Source: Janthinobacterium lividum
Lineage (GTDB): Bacteria; Pseudomonadota; Gammaproteobacteria; Burkholderiales; Burkholderiaceae_D
Direction: 5' to 3'
DNA: 64,000 bases
NCBI RefSeq assembly: GCF_023509035.1
Contig: NZ_CP075583.1
Coordinates: forward strand, 1,550,001 to 1,614,000
The first letter of the stretch is position 1; every line of letters starts with the position of its first letter. Made by a program: the position numbers and the translations under genes. Below, in pieces: positions 22,703 through 33,400 of this stretch. Below the pieces are notes generated by a model. That model saw only the letters and a program-made list of their open reading frames with translations, was not told the DNA's origin and did no database searches.

Positions 22703-25235
22703 GGAAGCGCGATTGACGCTAGATGTTGATTTAACACTCCGCGTACGCCAGCAGTCACGCAGATTGGGTGTGAGCACGGCAAGTTTGATGCACCAGGCCT
22801 GGGCTCAAGTCCTGAGCCGCCTTTGTGGCAAGGGCGATGTCGTATTTGGCACCGTGTTGTTCGGGCGTATGCAAGGTGGCGTGGGAGCTGACCGCGCCCA
22901 GGGTATGTTCATCAATACATTGCCGATCAGAATCGCTGTCGATGGGCGCGGCGTGGCACAGGCTGTGCTTGCTACGCACGCACAGTTGTCGGCGCTGTTA
23001 CGGCACGAGCACGCACCGCTGGCTCTGGCCCAGCGTTGCAGTGGCGTCGCCGCGCCATTGCCGTTGTTTTCATCGCTTTTCAATTATCGCCATAGTGCAC
23101 CAAATCCCGCCGATGAGGCATGGATGGGGATCGAATCGCTTGGCGGCGGCGAGCGCACGAATTACCCGGTAACGATGGCCGTTGACGATATGGGAGATCA
23201 TTTCGTCCTAGTGGCGCAGGTGAACAGTACTGTGTCACCGGAGAGGGTATGTGGCTATCTGGAGGCTGCGCTCATCAACTTGGTGGTAGCCTTGGAGGAA
23301 GCGCAGGACACCGCTGTAGCCGATATCGACATGCTGCCGGCGTCCGAGCGCGACCTGTTGCTCCATTCGTTCAATGCGACAGCAGTGGAGTATCCGCACG
23401 CGCAAAATCTGGATGAGCTATTCGAGCAGCAAGTGGCGCGTACGCCACATGCCACCGCGCTTGTATGGGGCGGCCAATCACTGACGTATGCCCAACTGAG
23501 CGAGCGTGCCAATCGCCTGGCAGCCTACCTTCGCACACATGGAGTGGGACCCGACAAGCTGGTTGGCCTCTGTACTGAACGCGGCTTCGAGATGATCGTC
23601 GGCTTGCTGGCAATTCTTAAAGCGGGCGGCGCGTACGTGCCACTCGATCCGGCCTATCCACAGGAACGGCTGGCCTACATGTTGCAAGATAGCGCTCCGG
23701 TAATCGTGCTGACACAGCAGCGCTTACTTGACAAAGTCGCATGCTCCGGTCTGCCCGTGCTATGTCTGAACGAGAATGGGCCGGTGCCATACGCCCCGCC
23801 ATCGTTCCAAGGTGCCAGTTCCGCCGGCCCCACCGACTTGGCCTATGTCATTTACACCTCGGGTTCGACCGGACAACCGAAGGGTACCCTATTGCACCAG
23901 CGCGGCGTCATCAATTTGAATTGGTGGTACGGAAGGCAATTCGCATTTACGTCGACCGACAAGGTGCTGTTGTTGTCGTCGTTTAGCTTTGACCTGACGC
24001 AAAAAAATATTTATGCCACGTTGTTCGCGGGCGCTGAGCTGCATTTGCCACCTGATAGTTATGATCCCGCGCAATTCTCATCGTATATTGAGGAGAAGAA
24101 GATTACCTTGCTTAATTGCGCGCCTAGCGCTTTTTACCCTTTGCTCGCGACGGGAGGCAACGCGGAACTAGCGAGTCTACGCCATGTGATGCTCGGGGGC
24201 GAACCAATCCAGACAGGACTAGTCAGGCAGGCTTTCGAAGGCGCCGCACGGTATCCGCTCATTAGCAACACCTACGGTCCGACCGAGGCGTCTGACGTGG
24301 TGTCGTTCCATACATGGGATCCGGCAGACCCTATGGAAAGCCTTCCGATTGGCAAGCCTATTGCGAATACCCAACTGTATCTGCTGGACTCTAGGCGACA
24401 GGTGGTCGCGATCGGAGTCCTTGGCGAACTGTATGTCGGCGGCGCTGGCGTCGCGCGGGGCTACCTGAACCGACCGGAACTGACGGCCGAGCGCTTCATT
24501 GCCGACCCGTTCAGCAACGAGACAGGGGCGCGTTTGTATAAGACGGGCGACCTTGGCCGCTGGCTGGCCGATGGCAGCATCGAGTATCTGGGCCGCAACG
24601 ACTTCCAGGTCAAGATCCGTGGATTCCGCATCGAACTAGGCGAAATCGAGACTTGCCTGGTCGGCTGCGCCGGCGTACGCGAGGCGGTGGTGCTGGCGCG
24701 CGAGGATGCGCCGGGCGACCAGCGCCTAGTGGCTTACCTGGTGCCTGAAGAGGGCGCCGAACTGGACCTGGCTGTGGTGCGGGCGGCGCTGGCGGCGCAG
24801 CTTGCCGCCTTCATGGTGCCGTCGGCGTTCGTGCTGCTGACGCGCCTGCCGCTTACACCGAATGGCAAGCTCGACAGAAAAGCCTTGCCGGTGCCGAGCG
24901 GCGACGCTTATGCCAGCGAGGCCTACGAGACACCGCAGGGCGAGGTGGAAGAGAAGCTTGCGGCGATCTGGGCCGAGCTGCTGCAGGTCGACCAGGTCGG
25001 GCGGAACGACAACTTCTTCAAGTTGGGCGGTCACTCGCTACTGGCGATCCAGGTAATCTCGCGCGTGAAAGCGGAGTTTGGCGTAGAAATTTCGTTGTCC
25101 AGGCTGTTTGCCTGCCCCACCATTAGTACGCTCGAAGAATGCGTAGTGGACGCACAACTAGCGCAATTTGACGTTAATGACTTGCAGGAACTGGCCGGTC
25201 AGGCGGGCATGGCGTTCAATAATAACAATCATTAA
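22677..25235 (+). CDS. NRPS gene 2, segment 3: E/C(end)-A-PCP
   Basis: 852 residues that complete the five-module synthetase. It opens within the dual E/C domain after the T4 frameshift. It then carries an A domain (~23400-24900; TSGSTGQPKG near 23860, YGPTEASDV near 24272) and a carrier (KLGGHSLLAIQV near 25020), and ends in a short tail rich in Asn (FNNNNH). The A pocket reads D-L-K-N-M-G-T-D-V, nearly the same as the first A domain in the window (D-L-K-N-F-G-T-D-V), and the surrounding core (FDLTQKNI, LNCAPSA, NTYGPTEASDVV) is also closely related, so both probably load the same unassigned amino acid. There is no termination domain, so the chain passes to the protein encoded 12 bases downstream. 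Confidence 0.92.
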   Translation: MQGNGGGIKEARLTLDVDLTLRVRQQSRRLGVSTASLMHQAWAQVLSRLCGKGDVVFGTVLFGRMQGGVGADRAQGMFINTLPIRIAVDGRGVAQAVLATHAQLSALLRHEHAPLALAQRCSGVAAPLPLFSSLFNYRHSAPNPADEAWMGIESLGGGERTNYPVTMAVDDMGDHFVLVAQVNSTVSPERVCGYLEAALINLVVALEEAQDTAVADIDMLPASERDLLLHSFNATAVEYPHAQNLDELFEQQVARTPHATALVWGGQSLTYAQLSERANRLAAYLRTHGVGPDKLVGLCTERGFEMIVGLLAILKAGGAYVPLDPAYPQERLAYMLQDSAPVIVLTQQRLLDKVACSGLPVLCLNENGPVPYAPPSFQGASSAGPTDLAYVIYTSGSTGQPKGTLLHQRGVINLNWWYGRQFAFTSTDKVLLLSSFSFDLTQKNIYATLFAGAELHLPPDSYDPAQFSSYIEEKKITLLNCAPSAFYPLLATGGNAELASLRHVMLGGEPIQTGLVRQAFEGAARYPLISNTYGPTEASDVVSFHTWDPADPMESLPIGKPIANTQLYLLDSRRQVVAIGVLGELYVGGAGVARGYLNRPELTAERFIADPFSNETGARLYKTGDLGRWLADGSIEYLGRNDFQVKIRGFRIELGEIETCLVGCAGVREAVVLAREDAPGDQRLVAYLVPEEGAELDLAVVRAALAAQLAAFMVPSAFVLLTRLPLTPNGKLDRKALPVPSGDAYASEAYETPQGEVEEKLAAIWAELLQVDQVGRNDNFFKLGGHSLLAIQVISRVKAEFGVEISLSRLFACPTISTLEECVVDAQLAQFDVNDLQELAGQAGMAFNNNNH

Positions 25236-25247
25236 AAGCAGGCACAA

Positions 25248-28200
25248 ATGACAAAAGTACCGATGGGCGAATACAGTGCGGATAAACGTCGGCAATTGCT
25301 GGCACTGGCCAAGGCCGCAAATCTGAAACGGCAGGCAACTCAGACAATTACACCGGTCGGGCGAGACGGCACGCCGTTTCCCCTGTCGTTTACTCAGCAG
25401 CGCCTGTGGTTCCTGGCGCAGATGGAAGGGGTCAGCCAGGCCTACCATATTCCTGGCGCGGTGCGGTTGACAGGCGCACTGGACCGGGTGGCGCTGGAGC
25501 GCACGCTGGATCGGATCGTGGCGCGCCACGAGGCACTGCGCACCCGCTTCGTGGAACAGGACGGCGCGGTGTATCAGGTAGTGGACGGGGCGCAGATCGG
25601 GCTCACGCTGGCCATGCACGACCTGCGTGGCGACGATGACGCGCCCGGGCGTTTGCGTGCGCTGAACCAGGCGCAGGCGGTGGCGCTATTCGATCTGGAG
25701 GCCGGTCCGCTGATCCGGGCCAGTCTGGTATGCATGGGCGAGCAGGAGCATGTACTGTTGATGACCATGCACCACATCGTATCGGATGGTTGGTCGATGG
25801 GCGTGCTGCTCAATGAAGTGAGCGCCTTGTATGGCGCCTACGTGCAGGGACGTGCAGATCCGTTGCCGACGTTGGCGATCCAGTATCCTGACTATGCGAG
25901 CTGGCAGCGCGGGCGGCTCGATGCTGTCGAACTGGCGCAGCACAACGCCTATTGGAAGCAGGCGCTGGCGGGAGCGCCGGCACTACTGGCCCTGCCGACA
26001 GACCGGCCGCGGCCGTTACAGCAGGATTATGTAGGCGCACGCTTGGAACTGGCGCTGGAAGGGTCGCTGGTGCAGCAGCTCAAGCAACTCAGCCAACGCC
26101 ATGGTGTGACGCTGTACATGACTCTGCTCGCTGGCTGGGCAGCATTGCTGGCCCGCCTGGCGGGCCAGGACGAGGTGGTTGTTGGCACGCCTGTGGCCGG
26201 GCGCAGTCATGCCGAATTGGAGCCGTTGATCGGCTTGTTCGTCAACACACTGGCGCTGCGCATCGACGTGAGCGCGCAGCCGACGGTGGCACAGCTGTTG
26301 GCCCAGGTCAAACAACAGGTGCTTGCAGGCCAGCAGCACCAGGACTTGCCGTTTGAACAGGTGGTCGAACTGTTGCAGCCGACCCGTAGCTTGGCCCATG
26401 CGCCCCTGTTCCAGACCATGTTCGCCTGGCAGAACACGCCGTCCGGCACGCTCGATTTGCCGGGCTTGCAACTGTCTAATATCGACGGTGCTGCGGCCGT
26501 GACGGCCAAGTTCGACCTTACGCTGGACCTGCGCGAGCAGGATGGCGGCATTGCGGGCGGCATCGAGTATGCCTGCGCGCTGTTCGATGCGGCGACGGTG
26601 GAGCGCTATGCTGGGTACTGGCGCCGGCTGCTGGCGGAGATGGTGACCGATTCGGGCAGGGGCGTCGCTGCGCTGCCGCTGCTGGAGGATGCGGAAAGGC
26701 AGCAACTGCTGTACGGTTTCAACGCGACGGCGGCCGATTACCCGCGCGACGCCTGCCTGCACGAGTTGTTTGAGCAGCAGGTGGCGCGCACGCCGGATGC
26801 GACGGCCCTGGTGTATGAAGACCAGGCGTTGAGCTATGCTGAGTTGAATGCCCATGCCGACGAGCTGGCTTGGCGTCTGCACGGCGTCGGAGTGAGCGCC
26901 GATGTGCGTGTTGCCCTTTGTATGGGACGCAGTATCGAGATGGTCGTGAGCATGCTTGCAATCTTGAAAGCAGGGGCTGCTTACATACCTCTTGACCCGG
27001 CGTATCCAGCCGATCGCCTCGCGTACATGGTGGCCGATAGCCAACCGACGGTACTGGTTACCGACGCCGCCATGGCAGCGCGATTCGCCGAGATGGAGCT
27101 GACTCTTATTATCCCTGACCGCACCAGCCTGCCATTGGCGCACCGTTACCCCGGCGGTCTATCGGTGGCGGCGCCCGCTAACGTGGCTTATTTGATCTAC
27201 ACCTCTGGTTCGACCGGCCTACCGAAGGGCGTGATGATCACTCATCAAAACGCAGTCAACTTTGTTCACTGGGCACGTACCAACTTTCGGCCTGAGGAGC
27301 TACAAGAAACACTGTTCGCTACCTCGATTAACTTCGACCTTGCTGTATTCGAGTTGTTCGCGCCGCTGAGCATGGGAGGGCGGGTACGGTTGGTCCGCAA
27401 TGTCCTCGAGCTCGGTGATGCAACACTAGAAGGTGTGACGCTGCTCAATACGGTACCGTCGGCAATGACCGCATTGCTCGAGTCGGGCCGTCTGCCTTCG
27501 ACGTTGCGCACGATTAACCTGGCAGGTGAACCGCTCAAGCGCGCACTGGTCGAGAAAATTTTTGTTGAAACGACGGCAACCCAGGTCGCTAACTTGTATG
27601 GGCCATCAGAAACGACAACCTACTCTACTTGGATGAGGATGGCCCGCAAGACTGGTTTCATTGCGCACATCGGATGCCCTGTCGCTAATACGCAGGTATA
27701 TATCTTGGATCGCTATTTACAACCAGTGCCAGGCGGAGTGGGCGGTGAAATTTATATCGCCGGCGATGGTGTATCGATAGGATATTTCAATAAACCTGAA
27801 CTGACCACAGAGCGCTTCATTGTTGACCCGTTCAGCAGCGAGACAGGGGCGCGTTTGTACAAGACGGGCGACCTTGGCCGCTGGCTGGCCGATGGCAGCA
27901 TCGAGTATCTGGGCCGCAACGACTTCCAGGTCAAGATCCGTGGATTCCGCATCGAACTTGGCGAGATCGAGGCTTGCCTGGTCGACTGCGCCGGTGTGCG
28001 TGAAGCGGTGGTGCTGGCGCGCGAGGATGTGCCGGGCGACCAGCGTCTGGTGGCTTACCTTGTGCCCGAAGAGGGCGCCGAACTGGACCTGGCTGTGGTG
28101 CGGGCGGCGCTGGCGGCGCAGCTTGCCGCCTTCATGATGCCGTCGGCGTTCGTGCCGCTGGCGCGCCTGCCGCTCACGCCGAACGGCAAGCTCGACAGAA

Positions 28201-29327
28201 AAGCCCTGCCGGTGCCGGACGGCGACGCCTACGTCAGCCGCGTCTACGAGGTGCCTCAGGGCGAGGTGGAAGAGAAGCTGGCGGCGATCTGGGCCGAGCT
28301 GCTGCAGGTCGACCGGGTCGGGCGGCAAGACAACTTCTTCGAGTTGGGCGGCCACTCGCTTTTGGTGGTTAAACTCGTTGAGCAGATGCGTCGCGCCAGC
28401 TTGCAGGTGGATATACGAGCACTATTTGAAGCCCCCACGGTGGCTGCGCTGGCCGCTGCCGTGGGCGGCGCTACTGACGTGGTCGTGCCGGGCAACGCCA
28501 TTCCGGCCGGATGTAAAGAGATCACACCGGAGATGCTGACGCTGGTGCAGCTTGACGCGGCCGAGATCGCGCATGTGGTTGCCGGCGTTGATGGTGGCGC
28601 GGCCAATGTACAAGATATTTATCCTCTTGCGCCGCTGCAGGAAGGAATCCTGTTCCATCATCTGATGACGCGGCAGGGTGACGCCTATCTGCTGCCGACC
28701 TTGCTCGCCTTCGACGGTCGCGCGCGGCTCGATGGGTTCCTGGCGGCGTTGCAGGTTGTCATTGACCGGCACGACATCCTGCGCACGTCGGTGGCGTGGG
28801 AGGGTGTACGCGAACCGGTCCAGGTGGTTTGGCGCGCCGCACCTTTGCGGGTCGAGCAGGTGTGCTTTGACCCTGCGCTGGGCTCCGTGGTCGAACAGCT
28901 CGGACGGCGCTACGATCCGCGCCACCACCGGATTGACCTGCGCCAGGCGCCGTTGTTGCGCTGTTTCATGGTTGAGGATGCGGAGAACGGCCGCTGGTTG
29001 CTGCAGGTGCTGGTCCACCATATGGTGAGCGACCACACGACTCTGGAAATTTTATTAGGTGAGATCCACGCGTTGCTGCAGGGACAGGCGGCGCATTTAC
29101 CTTCGCCTGTACCGTTCCGCAATTTCGTGGCGCAGACCCGCTTTGGGGGCAGTGCACAGGAACACGAGGCATTTTTCACCGCAATGTTGGCTGACGTGGA
29201 TGAACCGACCGCTCCGTTTGGGCTGATCGACGTGCAGGGCAACGGGGGCGGAGTCGAGGAAGGACGGTTCGAGTTGGATGCCGGCCTGGCGCTGCGGGTG
29301 CGCCAGCAGGCGCGTAAACAGGCGTGA
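25248..29327 (+). CDS. NRPS gene 3, segment 1: C-A(Ala)-PCP-E/C(part)
   Basis: 1359 residues. It starts at ATG 25248 with a short charged, probably helical leader (~40 residues) that could dock onto the preceding synthetase. The C domain (~25380-26690, MHHIVSDGWS) is almost identical to C3 of gene 2. The A domain (~26755-28230) has pocket D-L-F-N-N-A-L-T-Y, a known alanine code. A carrier (GGHSLLVVKL) and a dual E/C domain (HHLMTRQGD at 28656-28682) follow, predicting D-Ala. The frame is lost at 29321-29322 in exactly the same sequence context as at 19550. With two missing bases restored (here and at 33931), 25248-38916 becomes a single gene of 4557 codons. Confidence 0.93.
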   Translation: MTKVPMGEYSADKRRQLLALAKAANLKRQATQTITPVGRDGTPFPLSFTQQRLWFLAQMEGVSQAYHIPGAVRLTGALDRVALERTLDRIVARHEALRTRFVEQDGAVYQVVDGAQIGLTLAMHDLRGDDDAPGRLRALNQAQAVALFDLEAGPLIRASLVCMGEQEHVLLMTMHHIVSDGWSMGVLLNEVSALYGAYVQGRADPLPTLAIQYPDYASWQRGRLDAVELAQHNAYWKQALAGAPALLALPTDRPRPLQQDYVGARLELALEGSLVQQLKQLSQRHGVTLYMTLLAGWAALLARLAGQDEVVVGTPVAGRSHAELEPLIGLFVNTLALRIDVSAQPTVAQLLAQVKQQVLAGQQHQDLPFEQVVELLQPTRSLAHAPLFQTMFAWQNTPSGTLDLPGLQLSNIDGAAAVTAKFDLTLDLREQDGGIAGGIEYACALFDAATVERYAGYWRRLLAEMVTDSGRGVAALPLLEDAERQQLLYGFNATAADYPRDACLHELFEQQVARTPDATALVYEDQALSYAELNAHADELAWRLHGVGVSADVRVALCMGRSIEMVVSMLAILKAGAAYIPLDPAYPADRLAYMVADSQPTVLVTDAAMAARFAEMELTLIIPDRTSLPLAHRYPGGLSVAAPANVAYLIYTSGSTGLPKGVMITHQNAVNFVHWARTNFRPEELQETLFATSINFDLAVFELFAPLSMGGRVRLVRNVLELGDATLEGVTLLNTVPSAMTALLESGRLPSTLRTINLAGEPLKRALVEKIFVETTATQVANLYGPSETTTYSTWMRMARKTGFIAHIGCPVANTQVYILDRYLQPVPGGVGGEIYIAGDGVSIGYFNKPELTTERFIVDPFSSETGARLYKTGDLGRWLADGSIEYLGRNDFQVKIRGFRIELGEIEACLVDCAGVREAVVLAREDVPGDQRLVAYLVPEEGAELDLAVVRAALAAQLAAFMMPSAFVPLARLPLTPNGKLDRKALPVPDGDAYVSRVYEVPQGEVEEKLAAIWAELLQVDRVGRQDNFFELGGHSLLVVKLVEQMRRASLQVDIRALFEAPTVAALAAAVGGATDVVVPGNAIPAGCKEITPEMLTLVQLDAAEIAHVVAGVDGGAANVQDIYPLAPLQEGILFHHLMTRQGDAYLLPTLLAFDGRARLDGFLAALQVVIDRHDILRTSVAWEGVREPVQVVWRAAPLRVEQVCFDPALGSVVEQLGRRYDPRHHRIDLRQAPLLRCFMVEDAENGRWLLQVLVHHMVSDHTTLEILLGEIHALLQGQAAHLPSPVPFRNFVAQTRFGGSAQEHEAFFTAMLADVDEPTAPFGLIDVQGNGGGVEEGRFELDAGLALRVRQQARKQA
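25394..26837. repeat. NRPS repeat Q, partial copy (C domain) in gene 3
   Basis: The C domain and the start of the alanine A domain match 15593-17036 at offset 9801 with only scattered differences. Confidence 0.8.
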
Positions 29328-30457
29328 GCGCGGCCAGCGTGATGCACCAGGCCTGGGCGCAGGTTCTCAGCCGTGTTTGCGGAAAGGCCGACGTGGTATT
29401 CGGTACGGTGCTGTTCGGGCGCATGCAGGGCGGCGCCGACGCGGACCGGGTACCCGGATTGTTCATCAACACGTTGCCACTGCGCGTTTCTGTCGATGAG
29501 CGCGGCGTGGCTGATGTGGTACGTGCAACACACGCCCAACTGGCGGCGCTGCTGCGCCACGAGCATGCGCCGTTGTCGCTGGCTCAGCGTTGCAGCGGTG
29601 TTGCTGCACCATTGCCGCTGTTCTCTTCGTTGCTCAATTATCGCCACAGCGTGGCAGTTGACGCGACGCCAAATTGGGCCGGCGTGCAAATCTTGGGCAC
29701 GGCGGAATACTCAAATTATCCAGTGAACTTGTCGATCGACGACACTGGCACGGGATTTACTTTATCCGCCCAAGTCACCGATGCTGTCGCAGCGTTGCGT
29801 GTTTGTCGCTACATGCAGGTTGCGCTTGCTGACTTGGTCCGGGTGCTTGAAGACGCGCCGGAGAGTCCGTTGAGTAGTGTCGAGATATTGCCATTGGCCG
29901 AGCGTGAACAATTATTGTATGGATTTAATGCGACTGCCACAGAGGTTCTCGGCATAGGCTGTTTGCACGAATTGTTTGAGCGGCAGGTCGCGCGCACACC
30001 CGACGCGAGTGCGCTGGTCCATGCCGGACAGTCTTTGAGCTATGCCGAACTGAACGCTCAGGCAAACCGCCTGGCGTGCTACTTACGAGAGCAAGGTGTC
30101 GGGCCGGAGCGCCTGGTGGCGATTTGCACCGAACGTTCGGTGGAGATGGTGGTGGGCGTGCTGGCGACGCTCAAGGCCGGCGGCGCCTATGTGCCGCTGG
30201 ATCCGGCCTATCCCCGCGAGCGGCTGGCCTACATGCTGCAAGATAGCGCGCCAGTGTTGATGCTGACGTATGGCGAAGGCGCCGCCGCCACGCACGGCCT
30301 TGCTGAGGCAGTTGCGAGAATCGACCTGGGCCGAGACACAGCTTTGTGGATGGAACGGATGACCGGTAATCAGCCGGTGTTCGATGCCGCCAGCCTGGCT
30401 TACGTGATCTACACCTCCGGCTCGACCGGCCTGCCGAAAGGCGTCATGGTTCAGCAT
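27839..30457. repeat. Long NRPS repeat P, copy 2
   Basis: Partner of 18068-20686. It ends abruptly after the TSGSTG block, where the substrate-binding part of the A domain becomes unrelated. Confidence 0.85.
29321..29322. other. Frameshift site identical to 19550
   Basis: Same bases, same context, exactly 9771 bases downstream of the first copy, inside a long near-identical repeat. Confidence 0.8.
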
Positions 30458-33400
30458 GACAATGTCGTTAACGCGGTATTGGATTACTCGCGCAGTAGCG
30501 GATTGCATGCTGGCGACCGTATTCTCCAGTTCGCGTCATTCGGCTTCGACACCTCGGTAGTAGAGATATTTCCGGGCTTGTCGGTGGGCGCGGAAATTGT
30601 GCTCCGGCCACTGGATATGTTGGTGCCAGACGCAACCTTTTTTTCCTTCCTGCGTACGCACCGTATCACCGTGGCGGATTTGCCCACGGCGTTTTGGCAT
30701 GCTTGGGCGGGCGACGCATCGACTGATTTGCCACAATGTAGTTCGGAACTTCGTCGTATCGTCGTCGGTGGTGAGAAGGCCGAGCTGCTGCATTTAGTTC
30801 AGTGGTTCGCCAAGTGTAATACGCGTGACATTGATTGGACAAATATGTATGGTCCAACCGAAACAACAATTAATGCCACGGCTATCACCTACGACGCTAA
30901 TAGCATCCTGCCTGTGGTCGCGATTCCGATCGGTCGTCCGATCGCCAACACGCAGGTGTATGTGCTTGATGCGCGTTTGAAGCCCGTCCCAATCGGTTCC
31001 GTTGGTGAACTGTATATCGGTGGCGCTGGCGTTGCGCGGGGCTACCTGAACCGACCGGAACTGACGGCCGAGCGCTTCATTGCCGACCCGTTCAGCAACG
31101 AGACAGGGGCGCGTTTGTATAAGACGGGCGACCTTGGCCGCTGGCTGGCCGATGGCAGCATCGAGTATCTGGGTCGCAACGACTTCCAGGTCAAGATCCG
31201 TGGATTCCGCATCGAACTTGGCGAGATCGAGACTTGCCTGGTCGGCTGCGCCGGCGTACGCGAGGCGGTGGTGCTGGCGCGCGAGGATGCGCCGGGCGAC
31301 CAGCGCCTAGTGGCTTACCTGGTGCCTGAAGAGGGCGCCGAACTGGACCTGGCTGTGGTGCGGGCGGCGCTGGCGGCGCAGCTTGCCGCCTTCATGGTGC
31401 CGTCGGCGTTCGTGCTGCTGACGCGCCTGCCGCTCACGCCGAACGGCAAGCTCGACAGAAAAGCCTTGCCGGTGCCGAGCGGCGACGCTTATGCCAGCGA
31501 GGCCTACGAGACACCGCAGGGCGAGGTGGAAGAGAAGCTTGCGGCGATCTGGGCCGAGCTGCTGCAGGTCGAGCGGGTCGGGCGGCAAGACGACTTTTTC
31601 GCGCTGGGCGGTCACTCGCTGCTGGCGGTACGCCTGGTCTCGCGAGTACGTCAGGTTTTGGGACAGGAATTGGCACTTGGCGCGCTGTTTGCCAATCCGG
31701 TGCTGGCGCAGCTTGCGCAAGGTCTGGATGGGACTGCGGCCCGGGCGTTGCCCGGGTTGAAGCCTGTACCGCGCGGCGGGCCGCTGGCGCTGTCGTTTGC
31801 CCAGCAGCGCCTGTGGTTCCTGGCGCAGATGGAAGGGGTCAGCCAGGCCTACCATATTCCTGGCGCGGTGCGGTTGACAGGCGCACTGGACCGGGTGGCG
31901 CTGGAGCGCACGCTGGATCGGATCGTGGCGCGCCACGAGGCACTGCGCACCCGCTTCGTGGAACAGGACGGCGCGGTGTATCAGGTAGTGGACGGGGCGC
32001 AGATCGGGCTCACGCTGGCCATGCACGACCTGCGTGGCGACGATGACGCGCCCGGGCGTTTGCGTGCGCTGAACCAGGCGCAGGCGGTGGCGCTATTCGA
32101 TCTGGAGGCCGGTCCGCTGATCCGGGCCAGTCTGGTATGCATGGGCGAGCAGGAGCATGTACTGTTGATGACCATGCACCACATCGTATCGGATGGTTGG
32201 TCGATGGGCGTGCTGCTCAATGAAGTGAGCGCCTTGTATGGCGCCTACGTGCAGGGACGTGCAGATCCGTTGCCGACGTTGGCGATCCAGTATCCTGACT
32301 ATGCGAGCTGGCAGCGCGGGCGGCTCGATGCCGTCGAACTGGCGCAGCACAACGCCTATTGGAAGCAGGCGCTGGCGGGAGCGCCGGCACTACTGGCCCT
32401 GCCGACAGACCGGCCGCGGCCGTTACAGCAGGATTATGTAGGCGCACGCTTGGAACTGGCGCTGGAAGGGCCGCTGGTGCAGCAGCTCAAGCAACTCAGC
32501 CAACGCCATGGTGTGACGCTGTACATGACTCTGCTCGCTGGCTGGGCAGCATTGCTGGCCCGCCTGGCGGGCCAGGACGAGGTGGTTGTTGGCACGCCTG
32601 TGGCCGGGCGCAGTCATGCCGAATTGGAGCCGTTGATCGGCTTGTTCGTCAACACACTGGCGCTGCGCATCGACGTGAGCGCGCAGCCGACGGTGGCACA
32701 GCTGTTGGCCCAGGTCAAACAACAGGTGCTTGCAGGCCAGCAGCACCAGGACTTGCCGTTTGAACAGGTGGTCGAACTGTTGCAGCCGGCCCGTAGCTTG
32801 GCCCATGCGCCCCTGTTCCAGACCATGTTCGCCTGGCAGAACACGCCGTCCGGCACGCTCGATTTGCCGGGCTTGCAACTGTCTAATATCGACGGTGCTG
32901 CGGCCGTGACGGCCAAGTTCGACCTTACGCTGAGCCTCCAGGAAGCCGGTGGCGGCATTGCGGGCGGCATCGAGTATGCCTGCGCGCTGTTCGATGCGGC
33001 GACGGTGGAGCGCTATGCTGGGTACTGGCGCCGGCTGCTGGCGGAGATGGTGACCGATTCGGGCAGGGGCGTCGCTGCGCTGCCGCTGCTGGAGGATGCG
33101 GAAAGGCAGCAACTGTTGTACGGTTTCAACGCGACGGCGGCCGATTACCCGCGCGACGCCTGCCTGCACGAGTTGTTTGAGCAGCAGGTGGCGCGCACGC
33201 CGGATGCGACGGCCCTGGTGTATGAAGACCAGGCGTTGAGCTACGCGCAGTTGAATGAAAGGGCCAACCGGCTGGCGCATTACCTGCGCACGCAGGGCGT
33301 CGGACCAGATCGCCTCGTCGGCATCTGCGCCGAGCGTGGCCTCGACATGATGATTGGCTTGCTGGCCACGCTCAAGGCCGGCGGCGCTTACGTGCCTCTC

